Shown here: positions 12,268 through 27,000 of the stretch, one piece after another | Layout of the letters: each line of letters opens with the position of its first letter | Position numbering within the stretch: position 1 is the stretch's first letter | Assembly (NCBI GenBank): GCA_964007475.1 | Contig: OZ023273.1 | Span: 46,997,525-47,061,524, forward strand | Direction of reading: 5' to 3' | DNA length: 64,000 nt | Source: Hybos culiciformis | Lineage: Eukaryota; Arthropoda; Insecta; Diptera; Hybotidae | Program-made: the position numbers and the translations under genes | The notes under the pieces: generated by a model | Told to the model about the DNA's origin: nothing | What the model saw: only the letters and a program-made list of their open reading frames with translations | Database searches by the model: none

Positions 12268-13868
12268 ATTAATTATGTACCTTATTTTATATATTTTGAT
12301 CATAAAATTCAGTATCGTATATAATTAATTATAAATATATTTTCTTCAAAATAATACAACATAGATAATTTTATTTCACACAAATTTACCACAATATATA
12401 TCTAGTATATATACAGCATTATTTTAATCCAAAATATAAAACTAGAATACCGTATTGTATGTATATAAATGATTCTATTTTATTTATAGAAAATATATAC
12501 ATATATTTATTTAAAACAATATCTATAAATGAAAGTATTAATATTTTATTAATGATTCATGAAACACTTCCAGCCTCATTGTCTAGAAAATAACAAAAAA
12601 AAAAAAAAAAAATTATAATATTTTGATCAATATTTACTTTTCCCAAATTTATTATTTATCATTTATTTGGGAAATAGCTTTAATTTTCTTTAATGTTTTT
12701 ATCCCTAACATAAAATTTATGAATTTTATTCATAATGGAATGGTAATGGAATAATTAAAAAATAATATCAGGCAGTAAGTATTTAGTATTTATGAAAATG
12801 AAAATTGGTTATATGGAAAGCAATAGTAGAATTGTATTTAATATGAACATATAGAACTCTTTTTCTACGAGTGGCAAAAATAATTTTATCATAGTTCGCA
12901 ATTAATAATTTTAGTTTGAAAAATTCAGATTTTTTACCATTAAGTATACCAATATTCTTTCTTTAAGTTGTTTTTTCATAAAAATTTATTTCTTTTGTTA
13001 TTAACTTCTCATATAGATTTTTTATTGGTAATATATTCCGGGAGTCGACCTTCAGATACTGCGGTCGATCGATATTTGCTGCCTATGAGCATCAAGTTTG
13101 AATATTATTCTTGATCGTCAGGGAAAACACAGAGCTATTACTATGAATTATTAAGCACAATCATTCGAAACTATTATTATTTCTGAAGTTGCAGTTGTCA
13201 ACAAAAGTATTAAATACATTTAGATGTAATGATACAAATTTGAACGTTAATATTACACTTTGATGACTTAATTGCAGAATTATCAATGGGATTTACTTCA
13301 ATTTCAAAATATAAAACGAGGAAGTTAAAGAATATATTTTAAAATAACTAATTTTTTCTGCTATTTATTCTTCAAAAAATTTATATTTTTATAAAAGGAA
13401 AACCTTCTGAATTGTATAAATACGTAAGAAATTATGTCCAAATGTGCAAGTCATATCTAAGTTAGAAAATTTTTTCTTATATGTATTGGCTTTGGTCTAT
13501 CATGAAAAATATCCAAGTTTGAGAGCTATTGCTAGAATACATATTTAAAAATTTGGAAGACACATAATATTTATTTCAGCACGCGCTTTCGAATTTTCAC
13601 CTTTGGTCGATCTTAATCAAGAAAAGTCTCTTATTTATATCAAAAATTTCTTCGATTTCTTAAATAAGTACTTTAATAAGATACAAAATTTAAATTTTTT
13701 CAGCATTAGATATACAAGAAATATTTAAATTATTTTTTTATTTGAAACAAGATATAGGTTGTTCCCTTTCCATATACGATATACATTTGTAACAATATGA
13801 TGTTTTTAATATTTGCCAGTACGAAAAAGAAAAAAAAAATTTTTCCAAGACTATTTTTCATAAAATTT

Positions 13869-13884
13869 TTTATTAATTTTTATT
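13869..13884 (-). terminator. Candidate poly(A) signals for the takeout exon
   Basis: Two AATAAA hexamers on the minus strand (13869-13874 and 13879-13884) lie 60-75 bp beyond the stop codon of the minus-strand takeout exon. In such A/T-rich DNA this hexamer is frequent by chance, so the support is positional only. Confidence 0.35.
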
Positions 13885-13943
13885 TAATTTAAAAAAGAGT
13901 AAAACCATTGATTCACAAAATGTGTTAACCGTTCCATCCGTTC

Positions 13944-14382
13944 TTAATTTAAAAATAGTTCGTTCTCAGGAATCTCGTTGACAACTTTAGATGCTACTTC
14001 TGTGAAATGTTTACCAAAAACTTCCTCAAATCCAGCTTTAATTTCATTAAAAAAGCTTCGCCAATTGTCATTAAGAAAATCATTGATTTTCTTAGACAGC
14101 TCTGGCTTACCATCAAATAAATTGGTAAAATTAAAAGAAACATTTTTTGGTGTTATTTTAACATCAATACTATTAATATTTAAATATCGCTCATTATCTT
14201 TTTCAATAAATTCACATTTTAAAATTGCATTTGTTTGTGAATCAGTGATAGTTGCATTCGCCTTGCCAGTCCCTTTTAATGTAAATAACATAAATCTACC
14301 ATTCATTTGATAGTCACCAATAAATTCAATTCTTGGTTGTTTCGTTTTCACCATTAATTTGCATTTTTCATTTAGGTCACCT
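13944..14382 (-). CDS. takeout/JHBP-family protein, C-terminal exon (exon 4)
   Basis: The exon encodes about 145 residues forming the C-terminal half of a takeout/juvenile-hormone-binding protein, a secreted carrier of small hydrophobic ligands in insects. Family landmarks are the G-D-Y-Q-M-N-G-R segment, a G-T-G-K turn, a P-K-N-V-S-F-N-F-T-N-L-F block, the N-D-F-L-N-D-N-W helix start, and an E-N-E-L-F-L ending before the stop at 13944-13946. I begin the exon at 14382, directly after a TTTAATTCTAG acceptor. The frame is open for nine more codons, giving an ATG at 14408, but these lack family similarity. The acceptor leaves phase 2, so a preceding exon must end in two codon bases. Exactly such an exon is found at 46318-46471 on the other strand. 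Both lie just under 500 bp from assembly gaps, so this is probably the last exon of that same gene. Confidence 0.88.
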
Positions 14383-14861
14383 CTAGAATTAAATGCATAA
14401 GGATACATAATTTATCTATATTGTGTCGGTGTGTTTACATTTACACACAATTTTTCTTTAAATTTTTGTAATTATTTAATAAGAAAAATATTACCTACAC
14501 TTATTAGATTAGACCATCAGGACGTTTTCGGACGTTTCTAGTAAATATACCAGTCTACTGAAAATTTGTAACATAGGTGGCCAAACTTTATCCTGATAAG
14601 TGCCGAAAAATCTAGTCTTAGAATTTCCAGAGACGTAATTTGATAAATATTTCAATAATGCAATAATCAAATCTGACGTTTTATGTTTTCTTTTATCGTT
14701 TTATCATTAATTAATTTATTTAATGTGTACAGATGTTGTGCATTATGTGCAGTTGAATGTTCGTCAAGAATAGTACAATTTTTTTTTTTTTAAGTCATAC
14801 AAATAAGCAATGTTTATTTGTTAGATGTGAACGATGATTTGATTAAGTATAAATAACATTT
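14383..14861 (-). other. Intron upstream of the takeout C-terminal exon, running into gap 1
   Basis: No takeout-like coding sequence is visible in the 479 bp between the acceptor and the gap, on either strand. The remaining part of this intron must lie in the gap or beyond it. Confidence 0.6.
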
Positions 14862-15061
14862 NNNNNNNNNNNNNNNNNNNNNNNNNNNNNNNNNNNNNNN
14901 NNNNNNNNNNNNNNNNNNNNNNNNNNNNNNNNNNNNNNNNNNNNNNNNNNNNNNNNNNNNNNNNNNNNNNNNNNNNNNNNNNNNNNNNNNNNNNNNNNNN
15001 NNNNNNNNNNNNNNNNNNNNNNNNNNNNNNNNNNNNNNNNNNNNNNNNNNNNNNNNNNNNN
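14862..15061. other. Assembly gap of 200 N (gap 1)
   Basis: Exactly 200 unspecified bases. The fixed length, shared with the gap at 46943, points to a scaffolding placeholder rather than a measured distance. Confidence 0.99.
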
Positions 15062-18000
15062 TGTTTTTATTTTTATGTGCCTTCAGATTCTAAATTGATA
15101 TATTTTGTTTTTATTAAATATTTACACTACATCATAATATATATGTACTATAAACCCGTAATATTATATCGTTGATCAAATTTATATTATTAAATTTATT
15201 GAAAAATTTATAAAATTTGTCAAAAAGAAAAAACAAAAGAAAAAATCACCAAAATTTAAAACTCACTACATTTTTCAGTGAGCAAAACAGTACCAGCACT
15301 TTAAATGTCTAATACAAGCGAACAACTGATAGAATTGAGAAAAATTGTTTCAATGAATGAAATTATATGTATGTAGCTTTCTTTATTTTTCCTATGTTAT
15401 GTTTATCCTTTTTGTTTTTTTTTTCCTGGAAAAATGAAAAAGTATTATTTATTAATTTTTTTCATACATTTTAGGAAAATTTGATGTGCACGCAATATAT
15501 ATAAAAAAAAATAATAATAATAAAGCAAAAAGAAAATTTTATTCGTAAAAAAAAAGTTCAATGCGAGAATTTTTGTTGAATTTCTTTGAAATAATTAAAA
15601 TAAATTTATAATTTACAAGCAGTCAAATCTTTAATAACGATGTTGTTGATGATGCTTCTCTTATGATCTTCTCGTCGTATCTTTAAATGAATAACAACAA
15701 TAACAACTAAAATATGAAAATTTTAAATTATGCAGTCAACAAAGGTGAAAAAACTTTTTTCTTCTGAAAGATAATTTTACAAATTGAATTATCAAAAATG
15801 CAGAAAATATATAAATTTTTATACATAAACTTGTTATTATATATTTGGAGAAAAATATTATAATTTTCGTTACATTTTATCGTAGCAATTTAAATGATAA
15901 AAAAAAATTAAAATTATTTACGTAATGTCTGTTTGACGTCTTTTCCAACCTTGAATATTGTAGTTTTCTAGAACTTGATTTGAAGATAACAAAAGCTAGA
16001 ATTGATATATGTATACCTAAACAGTTTAACTATGTAATTAGTTTATAATGTGAAATAAATTTCTATATATTGCTGCATATATGCACTTTAAAACATTTGT
16101 CAAAAAAGTCGTAAGCAATTATATTATATAATTTATTTTTAAGATTGTTGTTTAAAAACAGAAAAAGATTGACTACTTTAAATTCATTCTTTTTTTTATT
16201 TTGAATTAGTTTTCTTAAAGCAAATAAAAAAACTAAAAAAAAAAACCTACCACCCAATTTATATAATTTTATCTGAATTTCTCTGAAAATTTGAATTCCA
16301 TATTTCGCCTTCGAATATAGTTGAAAAAAAAAATCGACCCACCCATAATGTATACATATTCATTAATTTAAAAAAATGTATCTAAAGGAAATAAAAAAAT
16401 TATATACCATTATGATATCTTTATTCGCCGTTTGTCTTTGTTTGCACGGCTGTTAATTTTTTTTTTAACAATTTTATAGTTAACAAATATTATTTCTTCT
16501 TGTACTATCGATTACAAGAATAGAGATTAATTATTTTTTGAAATGATGATGTCAAAAATCTAAATAAAATTTGGACTTTGATATTTTTTCGTTTCAATGA
16601 AGAATATTTCATTTTCAACTTTTGAATATAAGTTTTCAAAACTTCAAACTAAAGTAATATTTTTAAATATAAATATTAATACATTCACGTCCATTTAGGT
16701 TTACAATTTTGTTAAACTTATTGGTAAAGTATTTTATTTTTCCAATATTTTTTTATATTTAAGCCTTTCCGTAAAATAACACATTATCAGCAATTAAAGG
16801 TACATATACAATCGTCTCCTCTTGCTTGATTTAATCAATGCTTTAATAGAGTGTCTGGCTTATGTATAAAAGAGCTTTCGCAATGCGTTAAGTCGAAGTT
16901 CGAAATTATAAAATTTTGAAAAAACAATTAATTGTAACTATGAACTGTGTCTAATATGCGGTAAAGAATTAAGACATAGAATTCTAAACTATCTCTAAAA
17001 TACTAATTATTTTCTTGCAGCTGGATCTTCCCTATTGTGTAAACAGTGGGAAAGAATGAGTTTTTGTTAACAATTACTTCAAATTTTCAAATTATTGAAC
17101 AAATTTTTTTTTTTGTTATATTTTCAGATTCTTTAGGTTGTTTATATTTTGTTATCACAGCTCATAACATTTCTGTATGTTTATTTTTCAATATTTTTAA
17201 TCCTTAAAAAAAAATGGAGAAAAAAAAGGTTCTATAATCTTTATTTAGTCCAATGTTTTTTTGTACAGATATTTTTAATGCTATTTAAATTAACTTTGGT
17301 ATTTAATTGGGACAAATTAATATTTGGTTATTCTAGGTTTTTGTTCATTCGTAAAGAAAATCATAAAAATTTAATATTGAAAATAAAGAATAATCCTGCA
17401 AATTTAAAATTCGAATTAATTAAATTGATTAAAAAAACAGAATCCTATTGATAAGAAATGGCAAAGAAAATCAATAAATCTATTTTCAAGGGCCTAATAT
17501 TTAAAATTCAATTAATAAATTTTATCAACTCTATAAAGTTGTTTTAAGGATTATTAAAAAACATTCATTCTATGTTTTTAATATTAGTTTTGAAAACAAA
17601 ATTGAATAAAAAATAATCTGTTGGTACGGAAATTATATAATAAAAGCTTAAATACTTAATCTTATTTCTTTTTTAAATTAGAAAATAATTACAATTTCTT
17701 TTTCTTTTACCATTAACTACAATAATTTGAATTAACAATAAGTATAGCAAAATTTTCAACTCTTTTGAAGTTTAGATTACTTTTAAAGCCTTGAGATATT
17801 TACTTTAATTTGATTGCAGATAAAAATAGAAATTTTAAAAATTATTTAGCAGCGGAATCTTAGTTTATATAAATTATATACCTATTTGCGTACAAAGTAA
17901 ATATTTAGAAAAAAAAAAAATAGAACAATACATTTGTATACATCTAGATCAACAAAAATATTTATTAATTCAAAATTTAGAAATATCTCTTTAACCAAAA

Positions 18001-21000
18001 ATTTGAAGAAATTTATGTTTTGATAAATTATCTTAATACGTACTCTTATCGTATGTGTTACACATCATTTAACATTTCTTTTCGTTTCTAATATAAAAAA
18101 AATACGCGAAATCATTCTCAGAAAAAAATTTATTCCGATTACCCCCTAAAACAATATCTTGAAAGTTTATAAAAAAAATTAACGCTAAATTAGATACTCA
18201 CCAAGGATTTTTTTTTTTATTTCCTAGTTTTATTTTGAATAAATTTTTATAATTATTATTAATCTTTAAAATTAATCGAACTTTGTTAAATCAATAACAT
18301 AATTTCATTAAACTTTATGTTTTCGAAATTATTTATTCCACATTTTTCGAATGAAAATGAATTTTCTTCGGAGAAAATAAACATTTCTAATTTTAAATTA
18401 AGAAAAAAAAATCATAAATTTTAACCGCAAAATTTAATTTGAACTTGTGTGTTGTGTGATTCTAAAAAAAGGAAACTCAACTGGTAATCGATTTTATAGT
18501 TCAAATCCCATAGTCTCTCAAATTTATTTTTTGTATGAAGTAAAAATAATAATGAATTAGCACACAACACCCATATGTTTATAGTATCTATGTTTAATAC
18601 ATAGATACTATATAGTATTTTATTTACATTGCATGTAGATTCAAAAAAAAATGTTTTTCTTGTTATTCTTATTCCAACACAAATATAGTACGTATATAAA
18701 CACTTATGTAGGTACTATGTTTACTATACATATACATGAGGCTATACAAAAAATATGTGTATAAACTTCTATTTTTATAAATATATAATAATGGTAATAT
18801 AATATCTAATTAAAGGAAGATAATTTTCATTGAAAAAAAAAACAAAAAGTGAAAATTCACATTATGTCAAGCACTCTAAAAAATTTATTTGATGCCGAAA
18901 AATACATTTTGGTTACAATTTACATTTTTAAGGTACAACATGATGATACGTACATACATATATTTAAGTAGGTATAAAATGTTCATGTTATAAAGTATTA
19001 CATATTTTTAGAATTAATTCATGTAAAATTTAAATAGAGTTTGAATGTTTAACTATTCATGTATGTACACAAATTTTGTTACCTTTTTAGGGTATGACAT
19101 TTGAAGTTTTCCCTCTATAAAAAGGATATTTATGATTTTTGCTATTTATTTCAACAAAATCGGCCTATTCGATTATACTTATACATAATATGTGTATATA
19201 CATTCATATATGTAATTTTAATAATTTCTCTTAATTTGTTATTAATTATATTTATTTATTTAAAATATAATTTGATGAAAAACATAATAATATCTTTTTC
19301 GGAAATTCTTCTATAGGTATATTTAAGGTCAGAAGCAAATTGTAAAGACGATATTTAAATTAATGGCAATAAGCACTTTTTAATAGTTACATATTAATAG
19401 AAATTCATATTAAAGTTCTTCCAAAATTAAAAAATTCTCTGGAGCAGCCAAAAAAATAGATAATATAAACAGAATTGAATGTATATATATAATATATAGT
19501 TAATATTGATTAAAACAAAATGACCAAGCTATTAAATATATTAAAAATATTTACATGTAGTACTTAATTTAATAAATAAAGTATTATGAAAGTTCAATGT
19601 TGGTAAAAATATCTACCTTGTATACACTTATAAACGTTGATAAAAATAAATTTGTTGGATTAAAAAATATAATTACAAATTATTTTAATTTACATTAAGT
19701 ATTAATATTAAAAAAGTAAAAATATTGATTGTTTTACGTAGTACTTATAAAAATAATATATAAATAACTATATATTAATTTGTATACAAAACCTAGAGGT
19801 AATATAAAATTTACTATGAGTTGGCGGACCGAATTTGTATACAACCTTTAATAGACAAATTAATAAATTTTCAAAATATTAGAATATTTTTCGCGCTAAA
19901 ATTTCTAATTAAGAATTTTATCGCAATAAGAGTGCAGTAAATAGTTTATTCATAAAATAACTACTTGTATAATTTATGAAAATATTCTTACAAAAAACTC
20001 TAATATAACTAAAATGATTGATTGTTTGTTGAAAAAAGAAAAATATATATACAAATATTATATTTGTTGAACACAAAATATATTCAATGTAAATTTTTTT
20101 GTAAATATTTTTTCCATCCATCTTATTTTATTTTGATGTATATTTAAGAATTTTTATCACACACGCGATTAGATATTTTTATAATTAAATGTGATTAAAT
20201 GTTTATTAATTTTTCCCCATTTTTTTTTTTTTTTTTTTTTTTTTTTCAAAATAACAAGTGACGAATGACGACGATAAGGAAAGGGAATGTTAAGTAAATG
20301 TTTGATAAAAAATAAATAACCTCACTTCAATTTCTAGTTAGTTTTTTTTTTTTTTTTTTTTAATAAATGTTATATAGTTTGTCATTATTTATTTCCTTTT
20401 AGTACCGGCAATTTCCCAAGAAGACATTAAAGTTTTAGTTTGTCGTATGCGACATTATTCTATTTATAAACTAGAGATAATAAATTTTTTTTTGTAAGTT
20501 GCTTGACCGAAATTACTAAAAGAACAAAAAAATTAAATAATAAAATTTTTAAATTTTTATTGTTTTTTTTTTGTTTTTTTTTACGATCGAATTTAAATAA
20601 TTGCAAGTATTTTCGTTTTAAATTTAAAATAATAATAATTTTCCAATTAATTTTTTATTTGTTATACACCCACCTTACAATGTGATAAATTTCACAAAGA
20701 AAATAAGAATTTTTTTTTATATATACATATATATATTGTTTTTCAACAAAAATAGAATTATTTTTGAATAATAAATTATTTAATAATAAAATTTTTTCTC
20801 TGAATTTTGCAAATATTCTGAAAAACATTGTTGTTTTTGTGAATAATCATATTTTTAAGTACATCAGCAGTAATGTTAATCTTAAATGAAGCTTGTAAAA
20901 AATTATAATTTTTTTTAAGGAGAATTTTTTTTTTTTCAGGATTTTTGTCTATAAAAGCCCATATTAGAAAATCGCTTGAAAATTGTATTATTCTATATAA

Positions 21001-24000
21001 TAATAAAAAAAAACGAGAAAAAGAAAAAAAAAAAAACGAAAAAATGAAAATATGAATAAAAAAAATTAACATAACATTAGAATAATATATGTATATATAT
21101 ATATAGGTACACATTTTTTGACTATAAACAGATGTTTTATTATATTATTACTTCAAGTTCTCAGAAAACATGAATTACTCTTGAATCAAATGAAAAAGAA
21201 AATTCCTAAATGACTGTGTTTGCTGTGTGGAAAAATGTTCTATTGTTTTTTTAAATAATATAATATGTTGTAAGTATAAACATTATTATATTTTTCTTTG
21301 ATTTATCAAATACATAATGTGTGGTAACATCTTTACGATATTGAGATCATTTTTATTTTTTATTTATTTATTTATTTTTTTTTTTATAAATATGAGAATT
21401 TTAAAAATTGTATTATATTTTTCGTCTTTGTAGAAATGTAAAAAAAAAAAAAAACGTAACATATGTTCGTTCATAACATGAACATATATGTACGTAAAAT
21501 AAATTGAATAAAAAAAAATCAATCATTCAATAATAATTAAATCATTTTGTCGAAAGCTTAAAATTATGTCGGAAAAGAATTTTCAATGACATAAAATTTA
21601 TATGTTTTTAAAAAAAAGAAACATTTTGGTAATCCATTTGTTTCCAAAAATTAAGATACTTGATTCATTTATTTTACGTGATTATCATTATTATTGTGTC
21701 AATAGATTTCAGCAGTTCTTTTGACGAATTTCCCGCATTCTGAAATATTTTTGTATTTTTATTGATTGGAGTTTACAGTTTTTATCTTTTAAGCTGCGAC
21801 ATTTGGAGTTAAGCTTCTGTAAAGAAATATTATAGTTTATTTAAATTTGCACAATATTCTTTATATATATATTTTTTAAATTTTAATGTGACCTTAAAAT
21901 TTGAATGACGAAAATTTCCATATAAATATAATATATATTTAATATGCAATTAATAATATTTTTGATATTTTTTTTTTTCTATCACTAACCACATTCAACC
22001 CTTATTCACCGCACAAAACAAAAAAATATATATATATGTATACACATATTCAAGGAATAAAAAATTTATTAATATTTGCACAAATTTGTTTTAACTTTTA
22101 ATACCGCATCAAAAAAAATTTTTCTATTTTATTAATTATTATTTTTCAAATATAAAATTTTTTTTTTTATTTAATAAATTTATTTTTTAATGATAATATT
22201 TTTAATGCACTTAATTAATTCACAAAATAATTATAAAAAAAAAGTTATTGTTAAAACGAAATTATTTCATTTTTGTACCAAATTAAATGCGTCTATGATT
22301 TAAAATTAAAAAAAAGTCGTTTAATGCAAAATGAAATTCGAATGAATGAATGAATGAATATTGTGTGGGCAGAATTTAATGAATATATGGACTGTACAGT
22401 TTTGTACATCAACACAATGTATAATACATACAATCATGTAGGTACATTATGTACAATATACGAAATGAAGTAGAAAAATGCCCTTTACTTAATTTTTTTT
22501 TTTGCCTTTGTTTATAATACTAATTATTGTTCCTTTTTGACATTTCTGTGTTAATGTGCAAAAGTGAATGAGAAATTTATTTCACGATAAACGAACTTTT
22601 CTTTAAAGAGGTTTCCTTCTAACTAACAATCCTTGTTTGAAATTTATTTAGAAAGGTATTATATATATACTATATATATATACTTTATGTATTACTTTGT
22701 CATATTCCGATAGAAGTAAAAATGTGTGTACTTATTTTTTATTATAAATAATAGGAATAGGTGGATAATAATATTAATTAAATTATTCTGTTTATTTTAC
22801 AAACAGTTTTTATTCAATTTCAATATGTAAATGAATTTTTTTTTTATGGTCAATCCTATTTTCAAAATAAACTGCTAATCATAAATGTGCATATAATATA
22901 ATATGTATTTTTGGTTCAATTAAATATACAATTATGTAATAAAATTAGAAAGATTTCTAATTCGAAAAGTTAAGTGAAGTTAAGTGAATCATTATGATAA
23001 GTCCTAAGACTGGCATTACGATGAAACAATTCAATAATCTTCTAGTTTATATATAAGTAAAATATTCTCAAATAATAGCATAATTTCATAATTTTAAATA
23101 TTAATAATTGCTTTCAGCTAACAGCCTTGTAAAACTTAAGAATTGAGAACTTACAAAACCTCGCTAAAATCTTCCTTTCTGAATATGTTTTTAAGCACTT
23201 TTTAACTTTAGGCCTTAAGGGTTTTTAAGGTTGTTTTAAGAAATTAATGTTTTAACATAAAACCGGCTATTAGTTTAAAAAAAAAAACGCTTAGTTTTAA
23301 CGAACTAATTTCCATAAAAGTGTATAAAATGTTTTGAAAAATAAAGTATCTTTTTCCACTGAAAAAGCTTAAGAAAATTTTATGATAAAATTATCCTAAA
23401 AATTTAAAAATAGATTTTTTTTTAAATAGGTACATAATATTGAATTCTATTAAGGTTAAGTTAGAACTAGGAATATACATAATTATATGTAAATATTTTT
23501 GTTATTGCAATAATGATGAAATACTTATTCAAATAATTTCTATGTAAGTGTCATCTCTGCTCACTGAAAATATTTATTTTTAACATTTCGTATGAAGACT
23601 ATTTAATATATTGCATGTGTATTTATAAGAATATCGTTTACTGCGAAAGAAATTTCTATTTTTACAATCATATTACTTTACTTATTGCAATTACAGGTTT
23701 TTTTTTTCTGTTTACCATAAGTTTTATTTTTATCCAATTTAGCATAATGTATTTATTGTTATTTTAAAATAAAAAAGCAGATATGAAAATATCAAAGGAA
23801 ACTTATTTATTTTTTTTTTATTTTGAATTGAGCATACATCGGAATTTGAAATAAAGGATTTTTCGCAAAGGATTGATAAAGAAAGCATAAAGTGAAATTC
23901 CCTAAAGAAGTACACTTCATTCATTCCTTTTTATTATCACAAACTACATCAAGTATCCGAATATTCCACATATTGGAAATTTGCGAGCCGAAACAAAATG

Positions 24001-27000
24001 TATAGCGTTGATGGATGAAAATAAAATCTGGCTTTTCTAATTCTATATGGGCCGATTTATGTATTTTGATATTAATTTTTTTTAATTATTTTTATGCAGT
24101 TTGTTTTAATTGAATATTTTTTGCATCACATCAAACCACATTTTCTTTTACTAAGTATGTTCAATATATATGATTTAATTGAATTATGAAAGTATGTATT
24201 GAAATTATTTTTCGTATAATATGTACACAAAATAAAAGTTGTCAAATTAAAACTTGTCCAATTTATATGCTTTGATTATTTTATGAAGATTTATTATAAA
24301 TTTAATAATTGCATGAATTTGAGAACATATTGCCAGAAAATAGCGCATTTTAGTTATTCTTCTAAAAAATTGTATTATCTAATTTTTGGGAAAGTTTTTT
24401 TTTCACTACAGATGACATAAAAAATTATTGCATCCTACAACAAGCTCGTCCATTACAAAAATTTTTCAAATTATTTATAATATACATACATATTTCTATA
24501 CAATTATACTTAATAAATATTCAGATATGGTTTTAGAATTTGATTTTTAAAAAATTGTTCGACCGACCCAACAGTTTTGTATTAAAGTAGACATTTTTCA
24601 ACTTTTATTTTAAAACATAAATTATGTTTAATTTTTTGAAAATGGTTCCAAAATTCAATAACAGTCGCGAAAGAAATTTTTTTTTTTTAAATGAAAAAGA
24701 AATGAGCAGCTTTATGTAAAACAATTTTTTCATGCTTTAATAAAACATAAAAATGTCAAACATTTTCCATAAAAATTAATAATATATGTAAAGTTTTTAT
24801 TTCCTTCATTCTCTTACATATATACAATTTGGTTATATTACCTTTGACTTCGAGTATTTATATATTTTTTATTTATGTCTGCATTTAAAGAACGAAAAAA
24901 TGAAACGAATGAATGAAAAATAAATAAAAAAGCATATATGTAAAAGTTTTATCATTTATTTTTATTTACATAATTTTATTATTATAAACATAAACAAAAC
25001 CTCCACAAATATTAAGTTTAACGATATACGCATTCAACATTCTATCATTATTATACCAATTACCCTAAAAATTATAGAAAAAAAAGTTTTTATTTTGTAT
25101 TATTGTTTCAAAATTGAAAGAAATATTTTAGTCCATAATAAGCGAATGTTGAAAGATCATTCTCGAATTAAAAAAAAATACCCGGTCAAATGTAAAATAA
25201 AAGATATTAGAGTCAACATATTATAATATTAATATATAGATGATGGTTGTTCACAACACTTAATGAAATTGTATAACCGAACCTTATACGTATATTAAGT
25301 TTTTTGTTAACCATAATAAAATAAATAAAAAGCTCATAACAAGGTCAATCCAATAATATCCTGATAATTCTACTATTTTCGCAATCGAGTATCTTCCTCA
25401 CGAATCTTTTAATAGTTTAATTATAAATTAAATTTTTCTTTATTTTAAATAAACTAAAACTAAAACATATTTTTCATCTTGAAGAAAAACGTTCTACAAT
25501 TTAAATAAATTTATTTATTTGAAAACTGAATTTACAAATTTATAAATTAAATTTACAAATTCAACTTTTTTGTGTCTTTGCTTTGTCCAGATGATGTTTT
25601 AATAGTCGAAACTGGTAGACATTTAATTTGATTTTATAAATTTAATTTATTAATAAAAAAATTTCAATTAATACGACAAGAATCTGCTGATTCAATAAAT
25701 TAAAATATTTTGTCTTACTAAGGAATCAAATAGAGCTTAATTAGTAGTAGCAAATGTAGCGAGTTTTAATTGTCAGAAAGTTATACAAAACACAGATTAA
25801 GATAAACACAAATTACAAGAAATTGAAAGATTTTTAAGTACTTAACATAAAAATTAAAAATGTATGTGTGTTGTGCATTTAGTGGACTAAATCATCATTA
25901 AATCGAAATAAAACTAAATTCTAAGAAAATTATAACAATAAATTGGATAAAATCGTACCTGTAAATAATGTTGAAAAAAGTAAAAAAATAAAAAACAATT
26001 ACAATTTATCTATAATTGAACTTTTACGAAAACTATACACATTCGTTTTTATATTGTATGTGATTAAGCAATAAAAATAAATCTTTTATATACACATTAA
26101 ATATCAAATATTTGAATGTACGTGATTATTTTTTAATTTATCATATAGATTTTTTTTTTAATTTAATGGAAGTTGTTACTAATGATTTTAAATTCTTTAG
26201 TTCCCACTGAAAAATTTAAGATAATTATTACTAAACTAAATAAATATAAATTTTATTTTGAAATATATATAATTGGTGCTTTTAACTTTTTGTTTTGAAA
26301 TACAGGTCGGGAATACGAGTTAAAACATTTTTTTTTTTTACATTAAGGGAGATTCTCAGGGAGTATAAGAGCTAATAATTGTGTAAATTAATATTGGAGA
26401 TTTTGTTTTCGTATAAATAATAATAGTGGCATCAAAGGATCTGTAATAAAATAAAAATAAGATAAATAAATGGAACTTTAAATAGAAAATATTATTCTTC
26501 AATTGAATTGAAGTCTTCAATTACTAAAATAAAAAATAAAAATCTTATTATTGAAGATAATGACATTTTAATAAATTAATGAAATTTTAGAAAACACTAT
26601 TAATTTAATTTTAAATGATAATAAATTTTATTATTTATAATGTTTTCGATAAATATAAAGGTGTTAGGTATTTATTTTTATTCAATTCTGAAATAATTAT
26701 TTTAAGTATTATAGAATTTTCTTTAAGAATATTATTCTTTAATTCAATTAAATATTAATAAAATACTAATGTTCCTTTTTTTTTTTTTTTGATAATATAA
26801 GATATAAAATAAAAAACAAAAACAAACAAAAAATTGTCACCGCTGTCAACACATTTTATTAACGACTTCAACAATTGATTCAAAAAAAAAAAGAAAAAGC
26901 AAACAAACATAGAAATACGAGAGCATACAAATTTTCAGGAGGAATCATTAAAACACATTTTTGTTCATTAGGTACATTGTACATATATATTTATTTTGTA

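Larger units (their letters stand above)
12077..13943. other. A/T-rich DNA, no gene seen
   Basis: There is no supported coding region. A 23-bp-arm hairpin (12213-12235 with 12245-12267, loop CTCAGGTGT) and a G+C-richer patch at 13035-13135 are the only structures that stand out. Confidence 0.5.

Noticed and set aside
17022..17060. Possible terminal exon after TTTTCTTGCAG
   Set aside because: There are only 12-15 codons before a stop in either open frame, with no family similarity and no partner exon.
20403..20500. Possible exon after TTTCCTTTTAG, with about 30 open codons starting P-A-I-S-Q-E-D-I-K
   Set aside because: The acceptor is good and the first residues look protein-like. However, the frame ends in an A/T run, no family is recognised and no neighbouring exon was found.
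20776..21114. 112-codon minus-strand frame rich in F, I, K and Y
   Set aside because: Composed of translated A/T tracts, with no domain and no splice or start context.
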